Shown: positions 38,991 to 47,574, numbered from the stretch's first letter. The stretch: DNA of 64,000 nucleotides from Actinomycetota bacterium (GCA_020161755.1 JAIUOS010000001.1:1-64000), one strand, 5' to 3'. Notes: generated from the sequence alone by a model not told the origin. Translations and numbers: made by a program.

Positions 38991-39593
38991 CTACTCCAGT
39001 TCGCCCGCGCGCCACAGCCGGGCGCTCGCGGCCAGGTCGTTCGCCATCGTCTGGAGCCGTCCGGCCTGCAGCACCGCCCGGGTGCCCTCGGTGATGTCGG
39101 CCCGCCCGGAACTCACCACGTGGCAGAACGCGGACGCCCGCTCGAGCGCCACCGCGACGTCGCCGTCGAAGACCCCGCGCAGGATCTCGTCGGCCACCCG
39201 ACGCACCTCCTGCGGACCGGGCGGCTCCGCTCCGGCCACCGCATGGTTGGGCTCCGTGAAGCGGACGCCGGCCGCGTACTCGCGGGCGGCCCCGTCCGGG
39301 TCACCGGTGACCCACTCGCGCAACAGGTAGAGCCGCCACAGTGCCCCCGGCAGCGACCGGGCGGGACGGGACGCCCAGACCTCGGCCAGCGTGTCGAGGC
39401 CGACCTCGTCGACGAGCGCGACCAGCCGCGCCGTGACGGCAGGGTCGTGCGCGGCCCGTCCGGTGTGCACCAGGACGGCCGCCGTCTCGTGCGCGGCGTG
39501 CAACTCCGCGATCGGGTCGATGCCCTCACCGAGGGCCTCCATCGCCGCGGGGTCGCGGAAGCTGGGCCGTCGCGGCTTGTGGGGCTCGTTCAT
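38991..39593 (-). CDS. conserved actinobacterial hypothetical protein
   Basis: 200 residues, largely helical, soluble. Segments such as IDPIAELHAAHETAAVLVHT, LWRLYLLREWVTGDPDGAA and RRVADEILRGVFDGDVAVAL suggest an all-helical fold. It resembles small actinobacterial proteins of unknown function, and no catalytic motif is apparent. It is transcribed alone and precedes the amr operon by about 350 bp. Confidence 0.7.
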   Translation of the reverse strand: MNEPHKPRRPSFRDPAAMEALGEGIDPIAELHAAHETAAVLVHTGRAAHDPAVTARLVALVDEVGLDTLAEVWASRPARSLPGALWRLYLLREWVTGDPDGAAREYAAGVRFTEPNHAVAGAEPPGPQEVRRVADEILRGVFDGDVAVALERASAFCHVVSSGRADITEGTRAVLQAGRLQTMANDLAASARLWRAGELE

Positions 39594-39626
39594 CCCGACA
39601 AGGGTAGTTGCCGCGTCCGACGCGTC

Positions 39627-40154
39627 CTACAGCTCCTTGAGGCAGAGGACGCGGCCGGTGCTGCCGACCTTGCCCTCCCAGTAGGAGGAGTCGGCGTCCG
39701 CCACGTCCGCGCACGGGTTGGACATGTCCGTCGGCTGGACCTGGTCCTCGAAGACCGAGACCACCTGGTACTTCGCCTTCGGGTCGTCGCACTTCACGGT
39801 CTGCACCTCGTCCTCGGCGACCTGGCTCAGGCAGTCGCCGACCTTGGCGGCCTGGACGTTGAAGCTCGTCAGCGCGGTCCAGACGATCAGGGCCAGGACC
39901 GCCACCCCGATCACACCGAACACGATGGCCCGGACGGGGCTCTTCTTCTTCACCGGCGGCGGAATGGCGCCCGGCGGGTAGGCCTGCGGGGCCTGCTGCG
40001 GGTAGCCCGGCTGCGGTTGCCCGGGCTGCTGCGCGTAGCCCTGCGGCGGGTAGCCCTGCGGCGGGCCGGCGGGCGGCTGCGACGGATCTCCCTGGGGTGG
40101 CTGCTGCGGTGGGTACTGCTGTGGACCGGAGTCCGGCGTCTCGGACGTGCTCAT
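39627..40154 (-). CDS. LppU-like membrane protein with Pro/Gln-rich cytoplasmic tail
   Basis: 175 residues from the ATG at 40154. Residues 1-68 are Pro, Gln, Gly and Tyr-rich (repeats of QGYPPQGY type), followed by a basic patch KKKS and one membrane helix (AIVFGVIGVAVLALIVWTAL). The extracytoplasmic domain has four Cys in the order of the LppU/SCO3897 family (VGDCLSQV, TVKCDDP, NPCADV, GRVLCLKEL). The role is unknown. A paralogue follows the same layout in the next gene upstream. Confidence 0.78.
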   Translation of the reverse strand: MSTSETPDSGPQQYPPQQPPQGDPSQPPAGPPQGYPPQGYAQQPGQPQPGYPQQAPQAYPPGAIPPPVKKKSPVRAIVFGVIGVAVLALIVWTALTSFNVQAAKVGDCLSQVAEDEVQTVKCDDPKAKYQVVSVFEDQVQPTDMSNPCADVADADSSYWEGKVGSTGRVLCLKEL

Positions 40155-40232
40155 GGTTCCCCTTCCCTGCCCGCTCACCCTAGAGCATGGGCCCCACCAG
40201 CGGGAGGCGTGCCTCCGTCCGTGCGCGGCGGT

Positions 40233-40658
40233 TCACTGGCGGCGCAGGCAGTAGACCCGGCCGCTGCCGTCGGACTCGCCCTGCCAGAACCAGTGCGAGA
40301 CCCGGGCGCGGTTGTTGCACGGGTTCATCGTGGAGGCGGGCTTGTGCGCGACCTCGACGACGCCGACCACCTGCCAACTGTCGGGTGCGCTGCAATCGAC
40401 GACGCGCATCCGGTCCTTCTCCCAGGCCACACACTGGCCGGGGATCGCGTCCAGCCAGGGGACGACGGACGTGTAGTACATGCCGGCCCCGGCGACGAGC
40501 AGCACCAGGATCAGGATGAGGGCGATCCGGCCGCCGCTCAGCGTCCGCGCCTCCCGGGCAGGCGGCGGTGGCGTGAGGTTACTGGTCGCGGTGTCGAACG
40601 GTGACAGGCCGGGTGTCGGCCCCGGCGGACCTGCCGGTGGCCAGGACGGCGTGCTCAT
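40233..40658 (-). CDS. second LppU-like single-pass membrane protein
   Basis: 141 residues: a Pro-rich N-terminal tail, a membrane helix (RIALILILVLLVAGAGMYY) and an extracytoplasmic domain with the same Cys pattern as its neighbour (PGQCVAWE, VVDCSAPD, NPCNNRA, GRVYCLRRQ). The two genes are tandem on the same strand 78 bp apart and are likely a duplication. Starts 1 bp downstream of the response regulator stop, so it may be co-transcribed with the two-component genes. Confidence 0.78.
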   Translation of the reverse strand: MSTPSWPPAGPPGPTPGLSPFDTATSNLTPPPPAREARTLSGGRIALILILVLLVAGAGMYYTSVVPWLDAIPGQCVAWEKDRMRVVDCSAPDSWQVVGVVEVAHKPASTMNPCNNRARVSHWFWQGESDGSGRVYCLRRQ

Positions 40659-40659
40659 C

Positions 40660-41316
40660 TCATCCTCTCCGGACGAGGCCGGTCTCGTAGGCGAACAGGA
40701 CCAGGCCGACCCGGTCGCGGATCTGGAGCTTGGCCAGCAGCCGGGTGATGTGGGTCTTCACGGTGCCCTCGGCCATGTAGAGGCGCTGGGCGATCTCGGC
40801 GTTGGTGGCGCCGGCGGCGATCTCCACGAGCACCTCCTGCTCACGGTCGGTGAGCACTTCGAGCCGCTGGTCGGTGCCCTCGGGGCTGGCCGGGAGCGTC
40901 GGCACCACGTGGTCGAGCAGGCGCCGGGTGGCGGACGGGGCCATCACCGCCTCGCCGGCCGCGACCGTCCGGATCGCGTTCAGCAGATCGCCGGGACGCG
41001 CGTCCTTCAGCATGAACCCGCTCGCGCCGGCCTTGAGCGCGCTGAACACGTACTCGTCGAGGTCGAACGTGGTCAACACCAGCACCTTGGTGGGAACGCC
41101 GGACGCGACGATGCGGCGGGTGGCCTCGACGCCGTCCATCACCGGCATCCGGATGTCCATCAGGACCACGTCGCACGCGGTGGCGAGTACGCCGGCGACG
41201 GTGTGGGCGCCGTCCGCGGCCTCGCCCACGACCTGGAGGTCCTCCTCGGCCTCGATGAGCATGCGGAAACCGCTGCGCACCAGCTCCTGGTCGTCGGCCA
41301 GGAACACCCTGATCAC
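40660..41316 (-). CDS. NarL/FixJ-family response regulator
   Basis: 218 residues from the GTG at 41316, which overlaps the kinase stop (GTGA) and gives the canonical start IRVFLADDQELVRSG. The receiver domain has the acidic pair LADD and the phospho-Asp in VVLMDIRMPVMDG, with KVLVLTTFDLDEYVF and LKDARPGDLL. The C-terminal LuxR helix-turn-helix is LTDREQEVLVEIAAGATNAE and IAQRLYMAEGTVKTHITRLL. A GTG at 41322 nearer the GGAGG is an alternative start. It should act with the adjacent kinase. Confidence 0.93.
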   Translation of the reverse strand: MIRVFLADDQELVRSGFRMLIEAEEDLQVVGEAADGAHTVAGVLATACDVVLMDIRMPVMDGVEATRRIVASGVPTKVLVLTTFDLDEYVFSALKAGASGFMLKDARPGDLLNAIRTVAAGEAVMAPSATRRLLDHVVPTLPASPEGTDQRLEVLTDREQEVLVEIAAGATNAEIAQRLYMAEGTVKTHITRLLAKLQIRDRVGLVLFAYETGLVRRG

Positions 41317-42560
41317 GCCCACCGTCCCTCCTCCACCGGCTGCTGCGGCCGGATGGGCAACACCGCGGTCACCTGGAAGCCACCGCTGGGGCGGGCCCGG
41401 GTGAGCAGCCGTCCGCCCATCGCGGTGACGCGCTCGTGCATCCCCCGCAGTCCGTGCCCAGGGTTCTGGGACACCGCGGACGGGGTCGCCACGCCATTGT
41501 CCAGCACGTCGATGGCGATCTCGCGCATGCCGTAGGTGATCGTGACCATCGCGGTCGCCTGCGGGCCGGCGTGCTTGAGGAAGTTCGTCAGCGCCTCCTG
41601 CACCACGCGGTAGACGGTGAGCTCCAGTGCCTGCGGCACCCGGGGCGGCTGCCCGTGCACCGCCAGCTGCACCCGGTCGCTGGTGCGCGCCACCAGCTCG
41701 GGGATGTCGGTGAACCGCGGGGTGGGTGCGAACTCGGCGGTCGCGCCGGGCTCGGGGGCGTCCCGCAGGACGCCGAGGATGCGCCGCACCTCGCTGAGCG
41801 CCTCGCGTCCGGTCTCGGCGATGGTGGTCAACGCCTGGGTGGCGGCCTCCGGCTTCTTCGCGGCGACCGCCTTGCCGCCCTCGGCCTGGACGATCATCAC
41901 CGACAGCGAGTGGGCGACGATGTCGTGCAGCTCGCGGGCGATCTGGGTGCGGGCCCGGGACTCGGCGAGACGGGTGTCCTGCTCGCGCTCCATCAGCACC
42001 GTCCGGTAGCGCTCCTCGGCGGCGGCGACCCGGTCCAGGTGCGCCTCGCCGGACTCGCGGACGCGGCGTCCGATCGCGTACGGGGTGACCACCAGGCCCA
42101 TGCAGACGAACCAGGCCAGGGCCAGCCAGATCAGCTGGCGCAGGCTCGGGTTGCCCAGGTCGTCGAGGATCCAGCGGATCGGGCCGAGCACCGAGCTGAT
42201 CGAGCCGATCACCAGCACGATGCGGGCGGTCGGCCCCGGCACCCACCGCGCCACCGAGTAGGAGACGACCGGCACCGCGACCAGGGTGGCCATCGGGTCG
42301 CGGGTGAAGATCAGCTGCAGCAGACCGGCCAGGGTGACGCCGGCCAGGGCCAGCAGCGGGGAGTGGCGGCGCAGCACCAGGGACCCGATCATCAGCACCG
42401 CGCTGACCAGTGGCATCCACTGCCCGGCGCTCGGGCTGGGTGCGAAACCGCGGACGCCGTACGGCGAGACCGTGAGCAGGCCCAGCCCGATGGCCAGGGC
42501 GGCGTCCAGCAGCCAGTCCTGGCGGCGGGCGCCGGGCGGGAAGAGCAGGTCTCGGTGCAT
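41313..42560 (-). CDS. sensor histidine kinase (HisKA_3, NarX-like)
   Basis: 415 residues from the ATG at 42560. Five to six membrane helices (residues 15-160) form an intramembrane-type sensor with no large external domain. A coiled coil (EAHLDRVAAAEERYRTVLME) leads to the dimerisation helix with the phospho-His in TQIARELHDIVAHSLSVMIV. The ATPase domain has VVQEALTNFLKHAG (N box), VLDNGVATPS and NPGHGLRGMHERV. It signals to the response regulator encoded downstream. The signal is unknown; kinases of this architecture often sense envelope stress. Confidence 0.93.
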   Translation of the reverse strand: MHRDLLFPPGARRQDWLLDAALAIGLGLLTVSPYGVRGFAPSPSAGQWMPLVSAVLMIGSLVLRRHSPLLALAGVTLAGLLQLIFTRDPMATLVAVPVVSYSVARWVPGPTARIVLVIGSISSVLGPIRWILDDLGNPSLRQLIWLALAWFVCMGLVVTPYAIGRRVRESGEAHLDRVAAAEERYRTVLMEREQDTRLAESRARTQIARELHDIVAHSLSVMIVQAEGGKAVAAKKPEAATQALTTIAETGREALSEVRRILGVLRDAPEPGATAEFAPTPRFTDIPELVARTSDRVQLAVHGQPPRVPQALELTVYRVVQEALTNFLKHAGPQATAMVTITYGMREIAIDVLDNGVATPSAVSQNPGHGLRGMHERVTAMGGRLLTRARPSGGFQVTAVLPIRPQQPVEEGRWA

Positions 42561-42614
42561 CGGGGACAAGCCTACGGGCCACTACCATGTCAGGAGTCGT
42601 CGGGAGGGGTGCCC

Positions 42615-43469
42615 ATGTCGTCGCGCCTGGCCGGGCTCGTGCTCGTGCTCGCCGTGCTGTTGGCTGCCTGCGCGCCCACGACCCCCACGGTGAGCACCGA
42701 CCCGACCGCGTCCGCGCCGTTGCCGAGCCTGTCGGCAACGCCGACGCCCACGCCCACCCCGTCCGGTCCGGTGGCGGTGCTCAACGTCGGCGACTGCACC
42801 GGCGACATCGACCTGTCCGGCGCCTCGATGACCAGCGTGCCGAGCGTGCCGTGCACGGAGCCGCACTACTACGAGGTGCACGCCTCGGTGCCGGTGACCG
42901 GCGAGCTCTACCCCGGCCTGGACGCCCTGGCGACGCAGGCCAAGACGGTGTGCTCGGCCAGCTTCACCGCGTTCGTGGGCGTCGAGGCGGCGTACAGCCG
43001 GTTCTCCTCGGCCTACCTCGCGCCGGACGAGGCGTCCTGGGCCGCGCCGGCCAACCGGGTGATCACCTGCCTGCTCGGGTCCGCGGACGGGGGCCTGGTC
43101 GGCTCGGCGAAGGGCGACACGCTGATCTTCCCGTCCAAGGGGCAGTGCACCGGGCCGCAGGACGTGGCCGCGCAGGCGGTGAAGGTCATCGACTGCGCGT
43201 CCAAGCACTACTACGAGGTGTTCGCCACCAAGGAGGTGGCCGGAAAGAAGGCCCCCACGGAGTCTGAGCGGCAGAAGCTGTTCACGGCCACCTGCCAGGA
43301 CGGGTTCAAGGCGTTCGTGGGCATCGACGTCGGCAAGTCGAAGTACGAGGTGACGTACTTCCTGGCCGCCGCCGACGTCTGGAGCAAGGTCGCCGACCAC
43401 CGCATCGTGTGCAGCGCCGGCTCGCCGAAGGGCGGCATCACCGGCTCCCTGAAGGGCGTCAAGAAGTAG
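42615..43469 (+). CDS. lipoprotein with two septum-formation-like domains
   Basis: 284 residues. The signal peptide ends in the lipobox VLLAACAP, so Cys20 should be lipidated. A Thr/Pro/Ser-rich linker (to about residue 50) is followed by two similar domains. Each begins with GDC/GQC and a C-x-HYYEV motif (PCTEPHYYEVHASVPV; DCASKHYYEVFATKEV), then FTAFVGVEAAYSRF or FKAFVGIDVGKSKY. These match the septum-formation domain family of actinobacteria, exported proteins of unknown mechanism. It is divergent from the two-component operon. Confidence 0.83.
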   Translation: MSSRLAGLVLVLAVLLAACAPTTPTVSTDPTASAPLPSLSATPTPTPTPSGPVAVLNVGDCTGDIDLSGASMTSVPSVPCTEPHYYEVHASVPVTGELYPGLDALATQAKTVCSASFTAFVGVEAAYSRFSSAYLAPDEASWAAPANRVITCLLGSADGGLVGSAKGDTLIFPSKGQCTGPQDVAAQAVKVIDCASKHYYEVFATKEVAGKKAPTESERQKLFTATCQDGFKAFVGIDVGKSKYEVTYFLAAADVWSKVADHRIVCSAGSPKGGITGSLKGVKK

Positions 43470-43515
43470 CCGTCCCCCGCAGTCGAGGGGACGGGCCCGT
43501 TCTCTGCGGCCGGGC

Positions 43516-43546
43516 GAAATGAAAGGGGACTGTCCCCTTTCGTTTC
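43516..43546. repeat. GGGGAC(A/T)GTCCCC palindrome overlapping a stop codon
   Basis: A 31-bp inverted repeat with arms GAAAT/GTTTC and central T. The minus-strand stop at 43545-43547 (TCA) lies in its right arm. It sits in the convergent gap after the septum-formation lipoprotein gene. Confidence 0.95.
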
Positions 43547-44009
43547 AGGACGCGGCATCCGCGGCGGCCTCGAGGTCGGCGATCACGATCCGGTGCTGGC
43601 CGAGCATGCACTGGGTGGCCGCGGCGGCGCGCTTCGGGTCGGGGTCGGCCATCAGCTCGTTGAGCCGTTGCGGCACGATCTGCCACGACAGGCCCCACGG
43701 GTCCTTCAGCCAGCCGCAGTTCGACTCCTCACCGCCGCCGGCGATCAGGCCGTCCCAGTAGCGGTCGACCTCGGCCTGGTCGGCGCAGGTGACGCTGAGC
43801 GACATCGACTCGTTGAAGACGAAGCCCGAGCGCTGGCTGATCGCGCGGAACTCCGTCCCGTTCATGCGCCACTCGGCCAGCCACACCTCGTCCTCCATCG
43901 CGCCCATGCGCTCCAGCGAGTGCACGTGGGAGTCGGGGAACAGCGTGGTGTAGCGGTCGAGGGCGCCCTTGAGGTCGCTCTGGAACCACAGGCAGGGAAC
44001 GATGCTCAT
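43545..44009 (-). CDS. PhnB-like VOC family protein
   Basis: 154 residues from the ATG at 44009. PhnB/3-demethylubiquinone-methyltransferase-like VOC motifs: VPCLWFQSDLKGALDRYTTL, AEWRMNGTEFRAISQRSGFV, MSLSVTCADQAEVDRYWDGL, and DPWGLSWQIVPQRL. The metal site is poorly conserved, as in many members. It is the third gene of an ArsR-AHSA1-VOC operon, a common combination in actinobacteria, often linked to small-molecule binding. Function unknown. Confidence 0.85.
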   Translation of the reverse strand: MSIVPCLWFQSDLKGALDRYTTLFPDSHVHSLERMGAMEDEVWLAEWRMNGTEFRAISQRSGFVFNESMSLSVTCADQAEVDRYWDGLIAGGGEESNCGWLKDPWGLSWQIVPQRLNELMADPDPKRAAAATQCMLGQHRIVIADLEAAADAAS

Positions 44010-44014
44010 GCGAG

Positions 44015-44527
44015 TCACTCCTCCGTTCCGGGGACGGCGTCGGGGACGGCCCCGTCCGCCAGTAGTCGGTCGAGCTTGGCGTAGCCCTCGTTGATGCCGA
44101 CCTCCATGCCGCTGAGGAGCCACTGGTCGCGGCCCTCGAAGCTGTCGACCAGCGACTGGGCGCTCAGCCGCGTCCGGCCGTCGCCGAGGTCGGTGAAGGT
44201 CATGGTCTCCAGCGAGACGCCGTCGGGCCAGCCGTCGAAGGTGAAGGTCTGGACGATGCGGCTCGGCGAGATCTCGTGGAAGCAGCCGTGGAACGAGTAC
44301 TCCTCGCCGTTGCGCAGGTTGGAGAACGCCCAGCTGCCGCCCGACCGGGCGTCCCAGTGGTCGATGCGGGTGGTGAGGTCGTTCGGTCCGCACCAGCGCG
44401 CATACAGGTCGGGGTCGGTGTGCGCGCGCAGCAGCTGTGCGGGCGTGGCGGCGAAATCGCGGGTGATGCGGATCACAGGCACGGTCGGGTCGGCCTCGAT
44501 CGCGGCCTCGTCGTAGCGGACGGTCAT
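44015..44527 (-). CDS. SRPBCC/AHSA1-domain protein
   Basis: 170 residues from the ATG at 44527. The START-like helix-grip fold is recognised by VIRITRDFAATPAQLLRAHT, DLYARWCGPNDLTTRIDHWD, GGSWAFSN and a late MEVGINEGYAKLDRLL helix. It is translationally coupled to the ArsR-type regulator upstream (4-nt overlap) and followed by a VOC gene. These proteins bind hydrophobic ligands in a central cavity. The ligand is unknown. Confidence 0.87.
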   Translation of the reverse strand: MTVRYDEAAIEADPTVPVIRITRDFAATPAQLLRAHTDPDLYARWCGPNDLTTRIDHWDARSGGSWAFSNLRNGEEYSFHGCFHEISPSRIVQTFTFDGWPDGVSLETMTFTDLGDGRTRLSAQSLVDSFEGRDQWLLSGMEVGINEGYAKLDRLLADGAVPDAVPGTEE

Positions 44528-44910
44528 TCTCTGCTCCCCAGGGTCTGGTTGTCGGGTGAGGGACGGGACGCGGCGGTCGCGGGATAGGCCTCGTCGGCCG
44601 CCAGCTCGTTGAGCACCGCGTCGAGGCGCTGGTAACGCTCCTCCGCCCGGCGACGGTGCACTTCCAGCCAATCGGTCATCGGCGCCAGGACCTCGGCCTC
44701 GAGATGCACCGGACGGCGCTGCGCGTCCCGGCGTTTGGTGACCAGGCCCGCCCGCTCGAGCACCGAGAGGTGCTTGGAGACGGCCTGGAGGCTCATCGCG
44801 TAGGGCGCAGCCAGCTCGGCGACGCTCGCGTCCCCGGCGGTCAGGCGGGCCACCAGGTCGCGCCGGGTCGGGTCCGCGAGTGCCGCGAAGGTGCGGGAGA
44901 GCTGGTCCAT
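44524..44910 (-). CDS. ArsR-family transcriptional regulator
   Basis: 128 residues with one winged helix-turn-helix: TFAALADPTRRDLVARLTAG, VAELAAPYAMSLQAVSKHLS as the recognition helix, and VLERAGLVTKRRDAQRRPVH as the wing. No metal-binding Cys pair is present, so it is probably not a metal sensor. Members next to AHSA1 genes usually repress their own operon. A perfect dyad lies 12 bp upstream of the start. Confidence 0.92.
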   Translation of the reverse strand: MDQLSRTFAALADPTRRDLVARLTAGDASVAELAAPYAMSLQAVSKHLSVLERAGLVTKRRDAQRRPVHLEAEVLAPMTDWLEVHRRRAEERYQRLDAVLNELAADEAYPATAASRPSPDNQTLGSRE

Positions 44911-44921
44911 GGTGCTTCTTT

Positions 44922-44939
44922 CTCAACCGATTGGTTGAG
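44922..44939. promoter_or_regulatory. ArsR-type operator dyad
   Basis: CTCAACCGATTGGTTGAG is a perfect 7-4-7 inverted repeat just upstream of the ArsR-family start at 44910. A partial copy (CAACCATCTGATT) follows at about 44971. Dimeric winged-helix repressors bind this kind of dyad. Confidence 0.75.
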
Positions 44940-44991
44940 TTCGAGCCTAGGCGCCCTTCACCGGTTCGTCAACCATCTGATTTAGGAAGGT

Positions 44992-45069
44992 GGACCAAAA
45001 GGGGACAGTCCCCTTTTGGTCCGGGTCGACGGAAAGGTGGACCAAAAGGGGACAGTCCCCTTTTGGTCC
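44992..45069. repeat. two perfect 31-bp GGGGAC(A/T)GTCCCC palindromes
   Basis: Copies at 44992-45022 and 45039-45069 are identical, each with arms GGACCAAAA/TTTTGGTCC. They lie between the FMN reductase gene's 3' end and the ArsR operon promoter. Confidence 0.96.
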
Positions 45070-45078
45070 GGATCGATG

Positions 45079-45648
45079 TCAGTCGTCGGGGTCGTCGCCC
45101 CGGCGGGGAGCGTGGGTGGCGAGCACCAGGGTCGCGAAACCCTCGGCGGCGCGGGTGATGCGGCGCTCGAGCCGTCCGCCGTCGGCGTCCCAGTCCTTGG
45201 GGGCTGCGAACACCGGGTTCGCCGCGACCATGGCCTTCAGGTAGAAGAACAGCGGCAGCATCGCGTGCTCGATCACCAGCGAGTGCCGTGCGCTCCCCCC
45301 GGTCGCGCCGAGCAGCACCGGGCGTCCCTTCATCGCCTTCTCGTCCAGCGCGTCGAAGAACAGCTTGAACAACCCCGAGTAGGAGCCGTTGAACACCGGG
45401 GTCACCGCGATCACGCCGTCGGCGGCGCAGACCGCATCGAACGCCGCCTGGAGCCCTGCCCCGGGGACGCGGGTGGTGAGGTGCTCGGCCAGCTCCACCG
45501 CGATCGTCCGAAGCTCGATGTGGGTCACCTCGGTCGAGGCGCCCAACCCCGACAACGCGGACGCGGTCGCGTCGGCCAGGCGCTCGCCGAGCAGCCGGCT
45601 GGACGAGGGGACGCCGATGCCGGCGGTGAGCACTACGATGCCGGTCAT
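45079..45648 (-). CDS. NADPH-dependent FMN reductase (CE1759 type)
   Basis: 189 residues. The flavodoxin-like fold is recognised by IVVLTAGIGVPSSSRLLGER (phosphate loop), GVIAVTPVFNGSYSGLFKLF (the P-x-Y/F-N-x-S-x-S motif) and GRPVLLGATGGSARHSLVIE. FMN reductases of this type usually sit beside an LLM-class flavin-dependent monooxygenase gene, which is missing here. The short frame immediately upstream may be its remnant. Confidence 0.88.
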   Translation of the reverse strand: MTGIVVLTAGIGVPSSSRLLGERLADATASALSGLGASTEVTHIELRTIAVELAEHLTTRVPGAGLQAAFDAVCAADGVIAVTPVFNGSYSGLFKLFFDALDEKAMKGRPVLLGATGGSARHSLVIEHAMLPLFFYLKAMVAANPVFAAPKDWDADGGRLERRITRAAEGFATLVLATHAPRRGDDPDD

Positions 45649-45704
45649 CGGGACGCCCCGGTGCCGGGCGCACGGTCGACGGCGCGAGAGGTGCCGAGCT
45701 GCAT
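45645..45704 (-). pseudogene. 19-codon frame, possible remnant of a deleted LLM-class oxidoreductase gene
   Basis: It encodes MQLGTSRAVDRAPGTGASR and overlaps the FMN reductase start by 4 nt (ATGA). It has a purine-rich site (AGCGGGGAGCAG) upstream. LLM-class partners of CE1759-type reductases begin with a similar MQFG...TG pattern, so this may be a start fused to an end after an internal deletion. Alternatively it is a leader peptide that couples translation. Confidence 0.35.
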
Positions 45705-45806
45705 GGTCTGCTCCCCGCTGGATGAAGGCTCAACTGTCCGCGACAACCCGCCGTGCCCACGCCCTATTCCTGACGTCTGCACCGGGCGTTCGGCCACAAT
45801 GGGCCC

Positions 45807-46691
45807 ATGGGTTCCCTGGAGGCATGGGTGAGCACGGCCGACCTGATCAAGATCCTGGTCGTCATCGCGTCCGCGATCGTGGCCCGGTTCCTGCTCGTCC
45901 GGCTCGTGCGGGGGGTCACCAAGCGCGCGATCGCGAAGGCGAAGGCACGCCGCGACCACCCCGAGAGCCGCGCCGAGCGGATCCTGGCCACGGTCACCCT
46001 CGCCAATGACGCGCGCTACCAGCAGCGCACGGCCACGATGGGCTCGGTGATCACCAGCCTGATCAGCGTGGTGATCTGGGTCGTGGCGGTCCTGACCGTG
46101 CTGGCCGTCCTGGGCGTCCCGTTGACGCCGCTGTTGACGTCCGCCGGCGTCGGCGGCATCGCGCTGGCCTTCGGCGCGCAGAGCCTGGTGAAGGACTTCC
46201 TGTCCGGGATGTTCATGCTCATGGAGGACCAGTACGGCGTCGGCGACCTGATCGACACCGGCGACGTGAAGGGCACCGTCGAGGAGGTCGGGCTGCGCCT
46301 GACCCGGCTCCGCGACGCCACCGGCACGGTCTGGTACGTGCGCAACGGCGAGATCCTGCGGGTCGGGAACCTGAGCCAGGGCTGGTCGACCGCGATCGTG
46401 GACGTGCCGGTCGCCTACGACGAGGACCCGGCCCGCGTGATCGGCCTGCTGGAGGGCGTGGCGAAGGCCATGGACGCCGACCCGGCCTACGCCGACGTGC
46501 TGCTCGACACCCCGACCGTGGCCGGGGTGAACTCGGTGACCGCCACGGCAATGACCATCCGGATCACGGCCAAGACCGCGCCCAACCAGCAGTGGGGGGT
46601 GCAGCGCGCGCTGCTGGAACGAGCGCTCAGCGCACTGGGGAAGGCCGGGGTGCGCAGCCCGGCGGTGAACAGGGGAGTGCTACCGGACTGA
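45807..46691 (+). CDS. small-conductance mechanosensitive channel (MscS family)
   Basis: 294 residues. Membrane helices at about 9-30, 80-105 and 108-135 are followed by the MscS core: LTSAGVGGIALAFGAQSLVK is the pore-lining TM3 with the Gly/Ala pattern, then DFLSGMFMLMEDQYGVGD and VEEVGLRLTRLRDATGTVWY of the beta domain, and NGEILRVGNLSQGW. The C-terminal alpha/beta part ends about 275. It opens under membrane tension to release solutes on hypo-osmotic shock. It is transcribed alone. Confidence 0.93.
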   Translation: MGSLEAWVSTADLIKILVVIASAIVARFLLVRLVRGVTKRAIAKAKARRDHPESRAERILATVTLANDARYQQRTATMGSVITSLISVVIWVVAVLTVLAVLGVPLTPLLTSAGVGGIALAFGAQSLVKDFLSGMFMLMEDQYGVGDLIDTGDVKGTVEEVGLRLTRLRDATGTVWYVRNGEILRVGNLSQGWSTAIVDVPVAYDEDPARVIGLLEGVAKAMDADPAYADVLLDTPTVAGVNSVTATAMTIRITAKTAPNQQWGVQRALLERALSALGKAGVRSPAVNRGVLPD

Positions 46692-46759
46692 GGGGTAGCG
46701 GACGCAAGGGTGTACCGCCGGACTGAGGGGTCCCGGCGGAGTTCGAACAATGGGGGGCG

Positions 46760-47560
46760 ATGAAGACTGTTGCAGCGGACGGGGTGGACGTCCGGGCCAT
46801 CGATGAGGGGGCCGGGCCCTGCATCGTGATCGTGCACGGCGGGCTGGCCGACCCGTCGGCGTGGGCGAAGGTGGCCGGCCTGCTGGCGCCACGGTTCCGG
46901 GTCGTGCGGCTGCACCGCCGCCGCTACCGGCTCGACCTCGCCCACGACGCCTGCTCGATCGCCGACGAGGCGCTCGACCTGCGCGCGGTCGCCGAGGCGC
47001 TCGACCGGCAGTTCGTGCTGGTCGGGCACTCCTCCGGCGCCGTGGTGGCGCTCGAGGCGATGGCCGCCGGCCTGCCCGGCGCGGTCGGGGCCGTGCTGTA
47101 CGAGCCGCCCGCGCTGCTGCGTCCGGACGAGTTCGGCGAGGCCGCCGTCCGGATCCGCGCCGACTACGACGCGGGCCGCGTCCGTCACGCTCTGAGCGGC
47201 TACCTGCGCGACTTCGTCCAGCTCCCGGCCGCGGCCAGCTGGCTTTCTGGACGCGCGCTGCCGTCGCTGCCGGGCGTGCGCGAGCTGGTCAAGGGCCAGG
47301 TCGGCGACGCCGTGGCCCTGAACGCGCTCGGCCCACGACTGGACGCCTACGCGACCATCACCCGGCCGGTGCTGTTCCTCACCGGCGACCGCAGCCCGCG
47401 CCACCTCACCCAGCGGGTGCACCGGCTCGCCGAGGTGCTGCCGAAGGCCAAGGTGGCGACGCTGACCGGCCAGGCGCACGGCGCCAACGACGTCGCGCCC
47501 GACCGGGTGGCCGACGAGATCAGCCGGTTCGTCGCCAACGTCCTGCCGCTGGTGATCTGA
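46760..47560 (+). CDS. alpha/beta hydrolase
   Basis: 266 residues. CIVIVHGGLADPSAWAKVAG carries the HGG oxyanion turn, VLVGHSSGAVVALEAMAAGL the nucleophile elbow (GHSSG), PVLFLTGDRSP the acid region and QAHGAND the catalytic His region. There is no lid signature that points to a substrate. Upstream, a 14-bp direct repeat (CCGGACTGAGGGGT at 46683 and 46718) surrounds the end of the MscS gene. Confidence 0.85.
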   Translation: MKTVAADGVDVRAIDEGAGPCIVIVHGGLADPSAWAKVAGLLAPRFRVVRLHRRRYRLDLAHDACSIADEALDLRAVAEALDRQFVLVGHSSGAVVALEAMAAGLPGAVGAVLYEPPALLRPDEFGEAAVRIRADYDAGRVRHALSGYLRDFVQLPAAASWLSGRALPSLPGVRELVKGQVGDAVALNALGPRLDAYATITRPVLFLTGDRSPRHLTQRVHRLAEVLPKAKVATLTGQAHGANDVAPDRVADEISRFVANVLPLVI

Positions 47561-47574
47561 GGGACGGGCAAACG

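Noticed and set aside
43593-44084. Plus-strand open frame over the VOC and AHSA1 genes
   Set aside because: It is antisense to two genes with clear family motifs and has none of its own.
46683-46731. 14-bp direct repeat CCGGACTGAGGGGT as an attachment site
   Set aside because: The copies are only 35 bp apart, there is no integrase or tRNA gene nearby, and one copy overlaps a coding end.
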